Source: Oscillospiraceae bacterium
Lineage (GTDB): Bacteria > Bacillota > Clostridia > Oscillospirales > Ruminococcaceae
Length of the DNA: 55,214 bases
Reading direction: 5' to 3'
Assembly: GCA_017435045.1 (NCBI GenBank)
Contig: JAFSFT010000027.1
Span: 1 to 55,214, forward strand
Shown: positions 16,389 through 22,667 of the stretch, one piece after another
How positions within the stretch are numbered: position 1 is the stretch's first letter
Layout of the letters: every line of letters starts with the position of its first letter
Position numbers and translations under genes: made by a program
The notes under the pieces: generated by a model
What the model saw: the letters and a program-made list of their open reading frames with translations, nothing else
The model's database searches: none
Told to the model about the DNA's origin: nothing

Positions 16389-17402
16389 TTATCTTGCAAA
16401 GTAGAATTCGTCTGTTGGCATTGCACCGCCTACAGCTTTAGGGTTTTGGTCGTAAAGTGTCTGGAGATAGCCGCTTACAACTGTTTTCATTTCTTCGCCT
16501 TCCATAAACTGGATGTTGCAGTTTGGGATAGCTTTTTTGGCAACAGCAGCTTTTACAATGCCGAGGCTTTCAACAAGTGCAGCACCTTCTTCAACATTTG
16601 TGTTGATAAATTCTGTAGATGCCTTGAATTCGTCAAGGAAAGCGGAAACCTGTGCAGGATTTTCTTCTACAAATGCTTTTCGTGCAACGATAACGCCTGT
16701 TACAAGGCTGGAACCGTTACCAAGTGCGTTCCATTCATCATTGAAGCTGAGAGCAACCTTAAGACCTTCAACCTGTGTCTGTGCAACTGTTACAAATGGC
16801 TGTGGAAGCACAGCGATTGCTGTAGGGTCCTGTTTGAGTACTGCCACAATTTCTGCAGCTTCGCTTTTCCATTCAATTGTTACATCTTTTTCAGGGTCAA
16901 GACCGTTCTGTGCCAGCAGATAGTTAAGTGCGTATTCAGGTGTTGTGCCTTTGCCTGTGGAGTAGATTGTTTTGCCTTTAAGGTCTGCAAAGCTTGTAAC
17001 AGCTTCGCCCTGTTCAACAACGTAAAGAACACCAAGATTGTTTATGGCAAGAATCTGAATTTTGCCCTCTGTGTTGTTAAAGAGAACAGATGCAAGGTTT
17101 GCAGGAACAGCAGCAATGTCAAGCTCGCCTTTTACAAGGAGAGGTGTAATTTCGTCAGCAGCACCGGCAAGTGTAAAGTTATAGTTGTTTACTGTTTCGC
17201 CTTTAGCAGATTTGTCCAGCATAGAAACAAGTCCCATGGATGTAGGTCCGCTCATACCTGCAATGTTGATGTCAATGCCTTCCACAACTTCAGGCGCAGG
17301 TGTAGGCTCTGCTTCTGCAGATGGTGTTTCAGGTGCACTGCAGCCTGTAAAAACAGCTGTTGCAAGCACAGCGGAAAGAATAAGGGATAATAATTTTTTC
17401 AT
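16389..17402 (-). CDS. NMT1/THI5-like substrate-binding lipoprotein
   Basis: 337 residues with a lipoprotein signal (lipobox VFTGC, Cys21), an Ala/Glu/Pro linker and a binding fold (GPTSMGLVSML, ELDIAAVPANLASVLFN, GKTIYSTGKGTTPEYALNYLL). This is the family that binds pyrimidine thiamin precursors (ThiY), taurine, nitrate or similar small molecules. The leader upstream has promoter, structured element and attenuator, so expression is likely controlled by the ligand or a product of it. Confidence 0.88.
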   Translation of the reverse strand: MKKLLSLILSAVLATAVFTGCSAPETPSAEAEPTPAPEVVEGIDINIAGMSGPTSMGLVSMLDKSAKGETVNNYNFTLAGAADEITPLLVKGELDIAAVPANLASVLFNNTEGKIQILAINNLGVLYVVEQGEAVTSFADLKGKTIYSTGKGTTPEYALNYLLAQNGLDPEKDVTIEWKSEAAEIVAVLKQDPTAIAVLPQPFVTVAQTQVEGLKVALSFNDEWNALGNGSSLVTGVIVARKAFVEENPAQVSAFLDEFKASTEFINTNVEEGAALVESLGIVKAAVAKKAIPNCNIQFMEGEEMKTVVSGYLQTLYDQNPKAVGGAMPTDEFYFAR

Positions 17403-17482
17403 ATTAATTTGCCTTTCTCACTTTTGATTTTGCCATTATATATGGCATTGTGTGATTTTATCCTCAGAGATATCTGAAAAAC

Positions 17483-17508
17483 AAAAAATCCATGCACAAA
17501 GGCATGGA
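17483..17508 (-). terminator. Leader attenuator ahead of the NMT1-like ABC operon
   Basis: TCCATGC-CTTTGT-GCATGGA followed by TTTTTTG on the minus strand, lying 80 bp before the binding-protein start codon and 60 nt after the structured leader element. A terminator between promoter and gene implies premature termination control. Confidence 0.8.
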
Positions 17509-17570
17509 AACAACTGACAATTATAACTGTATTGAATATAATTGTGCAAAAATCTGTTTACTTCGCCTTT

Positions 17571-17648
17571 AGTGTCGGGAAAACCCTTCATTTCAGTACG
17601 TGTGAATTTTTTGTTCCTTATCTCAGATATACTTTGAATTCGGACACT
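17571..17648 (-). ncRNA. Candidate riboswitch, class not recognised
   Basis: A 78-nt segment that begins at the predicted transcription start and is closed by a P1-like stem, AGTGTC (17643-17648) with GACACT (17571-17576). Inside, GGG-TTTT-CCC forms a small hairpin against P1, and GAATT/AATTC (17634-17640 and about 17604-17610) can form a second helix around CTGAGATAAGGAAC. It does not carry the conserved blocks of TPP, SAM, purine, glycine, guanidine-I or FMN riboswitches as I know them. The structure is seen; the riboswitch role is inferred from the promoter-aptamer-terminator layout. Confidence 0.5.
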
Positions 17649-17651
17649 GTT

Positions 17652-17680
17652 ATTTTATCATAATGCGGCATTTTTTGCAA
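17652..17680 (-). promoter_or_regulatory. Promoter of the NMT1-like ABC operon
   Basis: TTGCAA, 17-nt spacer, TAAAAT on the minus strand. Its start point falls right at the P1 stem of the structured leader. Confidence 0.75.
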
Positions 17681-17685
17681 TAAAA

Positions 17686-17707
17686 AAGACGGCATAAGCC
17701 GTCTTTA
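17686..17707 (-). terminator. Terminator of the small membrane protein gene
   Basis: AAAGACGGC-TTAT-GCCGTCTTT followed by T on the minus strand. It overlaps the start of the next promoter region. Confidence 0.88.
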
Positions 17708-17739
17708 AGTGATAATATCACATACTGTTGGTGTGTATA

Positions 17740-18264
17740 TCAGTACAGATAGTGGTCTGCTGCTGCATTTTTTGTTTTGTTGAATGCCACAAGAAAAAGA
17801 GCACAGCATACAAAATATGCCAGCACAGCAATGATGTTTAGTAATGGAATAAACACTGTAACGGTAGAGGCACAAAGTGCAATTATGGAGATTTTCCACA
17901 TACGGCGAAGATCGCTTCCCAATATATTTACATTTTTGTTCTCCTCAAGCCAGAGAATGCCCTCTGTTATGTTGAAGGAAGTGTAGATGTTTGCAGCCAT
18001 CATAACAACACTTACAACAAAGTACATTGCACCGATATTGACAGCAAGAAAGTCCATTATATATATAACGATGCTTACGGCAATCATAATTTTTGAAAAA
18101 TTTTCTATCTTTGCAAAGGCGGGAACCTTGCCTTCAAATTCGTTTATACCCCTTTTAACAAATATGTAGCCTACAAAGGTCGGGATAAGGCCCACAACAT
18201 GGTTGCTTACAGTAAAGTTGAAATTTAAAAATATAAATATCATACCTATAAAAAAGTTTTCCAT
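17740..18264 (-). CDS. Small polytopic membrane protein, unknown function
   Basis: 174 residues from ATG 18262-18264, chosen for the GAGGAGG site just upstream. It has about five hydrophobic segments (VSNHVVGLIPTFVGYIF, IMIAVSIVIYIMDFL, and others), a charged middle (WLEENKNVNILGSDLRRMWK) and no domain I recognise. Monocistronic. Confidence 0.75.
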   Translation of the reverse strand: MENFFIGMIFIFLNFNFTVSNHVVGLIPTFVGYIFVKRGINEFEGKVPAFAKIENFSKIMIAVSIVIYIMDFLAVNIGAMYFVVSVVMMAANIYTSFNITEGILWLEENKNVNILGSDLRRMWKISIIALCASTVTVFIPLLNIIAVLAYFVCCALFLVAFNKTKNAAADHYLY

Positions 18265-18544
18265 AAAAACCTCCTCACAGAAAACATCTGAATTTAAACA
18301 TATAATATATTTATCACAATTGTGTGTGAAAAGCAAGTTGAAGTGCAGTATTGTTGATAAAATTAACGTATAACAGGTGCACAAAAAAGCGAAACTTTGG
18401 CGAATTTTATTTAGCTAAAATTGGCAATAAAGATAAATTATTATAATCTTTGATTATGGTAATATTTTATATACTGGAAATTATATCCGGGGACGGATTA
18501 AATATTACAGCTTTAACTTTTAACCAAAAAGGAGCGATGCTTTT

Positions 18545-19159
18545 ATGGAACAAAGCACACTTGCTTTGATTATTATTGCGGTTATAATTGTTATGTACAT
18601 AACCGAGGTGTTCTCGGTGGCGGTTACAAGCCTTATCGGTATGTTTGCACTTATTTATACAAATGTGCTTTCTTTTAATGATGCTTTTGCCTGTATGGTC
18701 AGCACACCTGCACTGCTTACAATTGGTATGATTATTGTGGCAGATGCCATACTGGAAAGCGGTGTGGGCAACGAAATAGGCGTTCTGCTCACCAAAGTGG
18801 TGGGACACAGGGAAAAGCTGTTTGTTATTGTTGCAAACCCTGTTGCACTTGTTACAATCTTTATGCTTACCGGATTTATTCTGTCTCAGTTTATGTCCAA
18901 CGGTTCACTGGTTTCCATGCTGGCGGCAATAGGTGTACCGCTGGCAATACAGATTGGCCGCAATCCAATGCCTGTGGCACTGGCTTGCGTATATGGCTGT
19001 TCGCTGGCTATGGCAACACCTGTTGCAACAACATCCATCACAATTGTTCAGGTTGCGGGCTACCGCTTCAAGGATTATCTGCGTATCGGCGGTCTGGTTG
19101 GACTTATCGGTGCAATATCTGCCTGGCTGTCAATTGTGATTATCTACGGACTTATATAA
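18545..19159 (+). CDS. Half-size SLC13/ion-transporter-superfamily permease
   Basis: 204 residues, about six membrane segments. The N-terminal part (SLIGMFALIYTNVLSFNDAFA, TPALLTIGMIIVADAILESGVG) matches the beginning of SLC13/DASS-type anion carriers. The C-terminal part (SQFMSNGSLVSMLAAIGVPLAI, MATPVATTSITIVQVAGYRFKDYLRIGG) matches the end of such carriers. Normal members have two inverted halves and 400-600 residues, so this is half-size. The reading frame is intact with an AAAGGAG site and a good terminator, so it appears to be a real gene rather than debris. Confidence 0.75.
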   Translation: MEQSTLALIIIAVIIVMYITEVFSVAVTSLIGMFALIYTNVLSFNDAFACMVSTPALLTIGMIIVADAILESGVGNEIGVLLTKVVGHREKLFVIVANPVALVTIFMLTGFILSQFMSNGSLVSMLAAIGVPLAIQIGRNPMPVALACVYGCSLAMATPVATTSITIVQVAGYRFKDYLRIGGLVGLIGAISAWLSIVIIYGLI

Positions 19160-19171
19160 TCAGATAAAATA

Positions 19172-19202
19172 AAGGCTTATCGGCATTTGCCGATAAGCCT
19201 TT
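19172..19202. terminator. Bidirectional terminator between permease and GH2 genes
   Basis: AAGGCTTATCGGCA-TTT-GCCGATAAGCCTT, with A and T runs on both sides; it serves both convergent genes. Confidence 0.9.
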
Positions 19203-19215
19203 TGTGCTGTAATGG

Positions 19216-20940
19216 TTATTCTGTTGCTTTTTCAAAGGCACAGAACAGTGCTTTTGCCATATCCTGCATTGATTTTTCTTCGGTTTTTACAACCTTGCGG
19301 TCGTATGTGACAAGTCCGTTGGTTTCGTCCTCAACGTCACTCAGCTGGGTAAGGACAGTGGCATTGAGACCATTTTTTATTGCAGGCACAATTTCGTCAA
19401 GGTACATATTGCAAAGTCCCTCTGTAAGCTTTCCGGCACTGTCAAAGGTTTTGTATCCATAGGTTTCGTCAAGGTTAAAGCTGTGTCCATCCACCTTGTA
19501 TACATATCCGCCAAATTCGCTGAGCACCAGCGGCCTGTCAGCTTTTGCTTTAAGTTTAACCTTGCGAAAGTAGATATGTTCGCTGTCAACATCGCTGTCT
19601 TTTTCAAAAAACCAGCCGCTTGTGGCGTCCCACACTCTTGTAGCATCATATGTTTTCAGCTCTCTGTAAATTCTGTCCGCATCATACTGCCCCCAGCCCT
19701 CGTTGAAGATGGTGTAGTAGCATACGGAAGGGTGGTTGTACAAAAGGTCACACAGCTGTCTGCATTCACGCTCAAAAAATTCCTTTCTGCGTGGGGTAGG
19801 CTTGTGGGTAACACCTTTTTTCATGCCGATTGTAGGCAGCACAGTGTCGATTATATAGTTGTATGGCCCTGCGTTCATCATATCCTGAAAAACCACCATA
19901 CCATATTTATCGCAGTAATAGTAGAACAGGTCAGACTCGATTTTAATGTGCTTCCGCAGCATATTGAAGCCCAGCTTTTTCATTGTGAGGATATCGTATG
20001 CAAAGCCCTCGGGGGTGGCAGGGGTGTATATGCCGTCGCTGTAATAGCCCTGGTCCAGCAGCCCGTGGAAAAAGTATGGCTTGCCGTTAAGACAGATGTA
20101 GCTTTGACCCTTTACCTTTTCAATTGTCACGGTACGCAATGCAAAATAACTTTCAACACTGTCTTCACCGCTTATAAGGGTAAAAGTGTAAAGGTGCGGA
20201 TTTTCGGGTGTCCAGTTTATCGGGTTTTCAATGGTGATTGTGGTTTTGTCACCGATGTATGTGTGGCTAACTTCTCCGCAAGGGGTGTTTATCACAACAG
20301 TTTTTTCGGTTTTTCCGCCGACAGTTTCAATGGTTATGCTGTCAGCGGACGGGGTAAGCCGCAGGCAGGCAATATGGTCTGCAGGTACAGACTCCAGCCA
20401 CACACTTTGCCATATGCCGCTTATCGGTGTGTACCACATACCGCCGCGGTTTTTACGCTGTTTGCCAAAGGCAAGGTCGGTTTCAAGATTGTCGGTAACC
20501 TCAACAAGCACCTTGTTTTCGCCTGCGGTAATAAACTCTGTAATATCAAGGCTGAAAGGCAGATATCCGCCGATATGTTCGCCAACAAACTGATTGTTTA
20601 TCCACACTTTTGCAAGCTGGTCAACTGCACCGAAATGGATAAAAACCCTGTCCCTGATAAAGCTTTTTTCAATATTGAAAACCTTTTTGTACAGATATTT
20701 TTCGCCATTGCCGAGAGGACGTCCTATGCCCGAAATCCGGCTTTCGGGAGGGTAGGGGACAGTTATACTGCCTACAAGCCCTGTGGTGTTGTCTTTTTTC
20801 AGCGAAAGCTGCCATTCTCCGCACAGGGATATGTAGCTGTTGCGTTTGAGCTGTGGACGTGGGTATTCCTGCCAGGAAAATTCTGAATTTTTTTCAAAGG
20901 GAGTTTCAAGCTGACAGGTGCGGACTGTTTTCTTTGCCAT
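19216..20940 (-). CDS. Glycoside hydrolase family 2
   Basis: 574 residues from ATG 20938-20940 (GAGG upstream). The N-terminal jelly roll (YISLCGEWQLSL, VWINNQFVGEHIGGYLPFSLDI) is followed by an Ig-like domain and a TIM barrel (FFHGLLDQGYYSDG). The acid/base is Glu in TIFNEGWGQYD and the nucleophile is Glu in LVLSEFGG. No signal peptide, so cytoplasmic. It should cleave a beta-galactoside, beta-glucuronide or beta-mannoside; the motifs do not decide which. It stands alone with no sugar transporter beside it. Confidence 0.9.
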   Translation of the reverse strand: MAKKTVRTCQLETPFEKNSEFSWQEYPRPQLKRNSYISLCGEWQLSLKKDNTTGLVGSITVPYPPESRISGIGRPLGNGEKYLYKKVFNIEKSFIRDRVFIHFGAVDQLAKVWINNQFVGEHIGGYLPFSLDITEFITAGENKVLVEVTDNLETDLAFGKQRKNRGGMWYTPISGIWQSVWLESVPADHIACLRLTPSADSITIETVGGKTEKTVVINTPCGEVSHTYIGDKTTITIENPINWTPENPHLYTFTLISGEDSVESYFALRTVTIEKVKGQSYICLNGKPYFFHGLLDQGYYSDGIYTPATPEGFAYDILTMKKLGFNMLRKHIKIESDLFYYYCDKYGMVVFQDMMNAGPYNYIIDTVLPTIGMKKGVTHKPTPRRKEFFERECRQLCDLLYNHPSVCYYTIFNEGWGQYDADRIYRELKTYDATRVWDATSGWFFEKDSDVDSEHIYFRKVKLKAKADRPLVLSEFGGYVYKVDGHSFNLDETYGYKTFDSAGKLTEGLCNMYLDEIVPAIKNGLNATVLTQLSDVEDETNGLVTYDRKVVKTEEKSMQDMAKALFCAFEKATE

Positions 20941-20997
20941 TGTAAACCTCGCAATATACATTGATAAGATAATTATATCATTAATGTAAAAACAAAA

Positions 20998-21023
20998 CCA
21001 CCCTTATCTGTGAACAAGGGTGG
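20998..21023 (-). terminator. Terminator of the XRE regulator gene
   Basis: CCACCCTT...AAGGGTGG hairpin with TTTTGTTTTT on the minus strand. Confidence 0.85.
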
Positions 21024-21055
21024 CAGAAAAAGATATAACTGAACAAGTTGTTGTA

Positions 21056-21769
21056 TCAAGATTTTTTATGTGTATCCTTAGAAAGAAAACCGCACAGCCA
21101 TAGCACAGCTCCCACTGCAAGAAATACGGAAAAAACAGCTTCAGAGTGCATCATAAGAAAAAGGATTACAGACGGTATTAAATAAGAGTAATTATTCAAA
21201 AAGGCAGTACCCGGCCTTTTTGTAATATAAATTAAATCCTCGGTTGCTGCAGGAGCAAAATTTACAAAAATATATATAACATACACTGATATAAGACATA
21301 AAAGCACACGGAGTATATACACAGTCCACGCAGGGCGGGTAATTTTAATCCGGAAAACGGTGCCAAAACTCTGCATAACAGTCCAGCCAAGAACAGTGTT
21401 TGCAGCAGGGACAAAGGTGAAAGTCCAGAATGCATATAAGGAACCTATATACATATTTCGTTTGATTTCAGACAACTTGAGCAGGACGAGATGATTGATA
21501 ATAAACAATGCTATGCATACAACCACCGCTGCGGCAGTTTTTATATATTCGCTTTTTCTGCAGGTTGTTTCATTGCCGTACAGAATGGTATTTATATCGC
21601 AATCCAGTGCAATGCTTATTGTTTCCAGCATATCTATATCAGGACGGCTTTTTCCTGTCTCGTAATTGGAAACTGTCTGTCTGGTAACAAAAAGTTTTTC
21701 TGCCAGCTGGTCCTGTGTCATATTTTTTGATATGCGTAAATCTCTTATATTTTTGCCGATATCCCGCAT
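21056..21769 (-). CDS. XRE-family regulator with C-terminal membrane domain
   Basis: 237 residues from ATG 21767-21769 (GAGGTGAT site). The HTH (IRDLRISKNMTQDQLAEKLFVTRQTVSNYETGK) fills residues 5-40. About four to five membrane segments follow (residues 80-230). Membrane-tethered XRE proteins are common in Firmicutes; the signal sensed is unknown. Confidence 0.85.
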   Translation of the reverse strand: MRDIGKNIRDLRISKNMTQDQLAEKLFVTRQTVSNYETGKSRPDIDMLETISIALDCDINTILYGNETTCRKSEYIKTAAAVVVCIALFIINHLVLLKLSEIKRNMYIGSLYAFWTFTFVPAANTVLGWTVMQSFGTVFRIKITRPAWTVYILRVLLCLISVYVIYIFVNFAPAATEDLIYITKRPGTAFLNNYSYLIPSVILFLMMHSEAVFSVFLAVGAVLWLCGFLSKDTHKKS

Positions 21770-21890
21770 AAAATCACCTCTTTTGCTGGCTTTATTGTAG
21801 CAAAATAGCATATAAAAGTCACGCAAATAACCTTTGCAGACAAATTTCTTTAATAAAATACAAAATTTTTAAATTTTTTTGATTTTGCTA

Positions 21891-21919
21891 TTGACATTTC
21901 TGAATTTGTGTTATATACT
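21891..21919 (+). promoter_or_regulatory. Promoter of tRNA-Ser
   Basis: Perfect TTGACA, 17-nt spacer, TATACT, 18 nt before the tRNA. Confidence 0.88.
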
Positions 21920-21937
21920 AATTAAGCTGTCGAACAC

Positions 21938-22027
21938 GGAGAGATGTCTGAGTGGTCGAAGGTGCTCGCCTGGAACGCGGGTGTGCGGTAACACGCACCG
22001 AGGGTTCGAATCCCTCTCTCTCCGCCA
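21938..22027 (+). tRNA. tRNA-Ser(GGA)
   Basis: 90 nt with encoded CCA. The acceptor is GGAGAGA/TCTCTCC, the anticodon loop is CTGGAAC (anticodon GGA, 21972-21974), a long variable arm TGTGCGG-TAA-CACGCA is typical of serine tRNAs, and the T loop is TTCGAAT. Its 3' end and terminator are duplicated downstream, marking it as an integration site. Confidence 0.97.
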
Positions 22028-22031
22028 TCAA
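22012..22031 (+). repeat. tRNA-Ser 3'-end repeat, first copy
   Basis: The 20 bases from the T arm through the CCA end and four bases beyond recur exactly at 22207-22226. Confidence 0.92.
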
Positions 22032-22063
22032 GAAGCCGTCCAATAGGACGGCTTTTTTGTTAT
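22026..22063 (+). repeat. Island direct repeat, left copy
   Basis: 38 bp including the tRNA terminator; one mismatch (G at 22032, A at 25690) to the right copy. Confidence 0.92.
22033..22058 (+). terminator. Terminator of tRNA-Ser (left copy of the island repeat)
   Basis: AAGCCGTCC-AATA-GGACGGCTT with T6. Confidence 0.92.
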
Positions 22064-22206
22064 GCACAGAAAAATCAGAGAGGGATTCGAACCCGTGAGG
22101 GTTTTGGCGTAAAGAAAACAGTGTGGTACACTGTTTTCAGCCAAAAGAGCCGAGCGCACCAAGCGAGGCCAGATAGTATGCAAGGCATATCCGCAGCAGA
22201 CGGCGA

Positions 22207-22226
22207 CCCTCTCTCTCCGCCATCAA
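22207..22226 (+). repeat. tRNA-Ser 3'-end repeat, second copy
   Basis: Exact 20-bp copy of 22012-22031, 195 bp downstream; a second attachment-like site inside the island. Confidence 0.92.
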
Positions 22227-22227
22227 A

Positions 22228-22245
22228 GGGCTACAAAAAAGATAT
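22228..22245 (+). repeat. Island inverted repeat, left copy
   Basis: GGGCTACAAAAAAGATAT; its exact reverse complement is at 25661-25678, just inside the right direct repeat. A shorter version (17 nt, 22321-22337) also pairs with 25658-25674. Confidence 0.88.
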
Positions 22246-22436
22246 AGCCACAGAAAAACTCTGATTTTATCAGGGTTTTTTCTGTTTTTATAGGCGAAAT
22301 TTTACTTTTCGGTTTGCACGTACAAAAAAGATATTTTTTCAGACCAGATTTGAACCCTCGCAATATCACCATATTTAAGGAGCATAGAGCACTATGTTCC
22401 TTTTTCTTTTAAAAAAGGATTGATTTTCTTTTCGGG

Positions 22437-22474
22437 TTTTGATATCATTATATCAAGATATTATGATATCAAAA
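22437..22474 (+). promoter_or_regulatory. Palindromic operator ahead of the island operon
   Basis: Arms TTTTGATATCAT (22437-22448) and ATGATATCAAAA (22463-22474) are perfect complements, with further GATAT half-sites in the 14-nt centre. It ends 2 nt before the GGAGGTGGG ribosome site of the ribbon-helix-helix gene, so binding would block transcription or its start: likely autoregulation. Confidence 0.75.
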
Positions 22475-22487
22475 CGGAGGTGGGATT

Positions 22488-22667
22488 GTGAACAAAACGA
22501 CGACCCCGACATACGAGAAAATAATGATCCCTCTGCGCCTGCCACCGGAGATTTACAACCGTATGATGGACGAGGTGCAAAAAAAGAAAAAGGACGAACG
22601 TGGATATAGCGTCAATCAGTATTTGACTGATATTCTGACAAAAGATTTGGAGGGCAAAAAGAAATGA
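22488..22667 (+). CDS. Arc-like ribbon-helix-helix regulator of the island
   Basis: A 59-residue protein from GTG 22488 after GGAGGTGGG. IMIPLRLPPEIYNRMMDEVQ gives the beta strand and first helix, and GYSVNQYLTDILTKDLE the second helix, of a MetJ/Arc-type fold with a Lys-rich turn. Its stop overlaps the next start (ATGA, 22664-22667), so the two proteins are translationally coupled. A perfect palindrome lies directly upstream. I infer a controller that restrains the restriction enzyme, analogous to C proteins but of another fold. Confidence 0.82.
   Translation: MNKTTTPTYEKIMIPLRLPPEIYNRMMDEVQKKKKDERGYSVNQYLTDILTKDLEGKKK

Larger units (their letters stand above)
22064..22436. other. Non-coding left arm of the island
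   Basis: No gene. It holds an inverted piece of the tRNA T arm (AGAGAGGGATTCGAACCC, about 22077-22094), a perfect palindrome AAAACAGTGT-GGT-ACACTGTTTT (about 22118-22140), the second tRNA 3'-end copy (22207-22226), a hairpin with T run near 22252-22287, and a terminator-like hairpin GGAGCATAG...CTATGTTCC with T5 (about 22378-22405). The array looks like attachment and recombinase arm sites or a small RNA; neither is proven. Confidence 0.6.

Noticed and set aside
16368-17390. Long plus-strand open frame opposite the binding-protein gene
   Set aside because: Cys/Phe-rich antisense shadow of the well-supported lipoprotein gene on the minus strand.
17571-17648. TPP riboswitch
   Set aside because: CTGAGA is present, but the GGGG start, the ACCC block and the GAACCTGA/TAATACCAGC parts are absent.
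22075-22220. A second tRNA gene after tRNA-Ser
   Set aside because: Only the T arm (inverted) and the 3' end are present; no D arm, anticodon arm or matching acceptor can be built.
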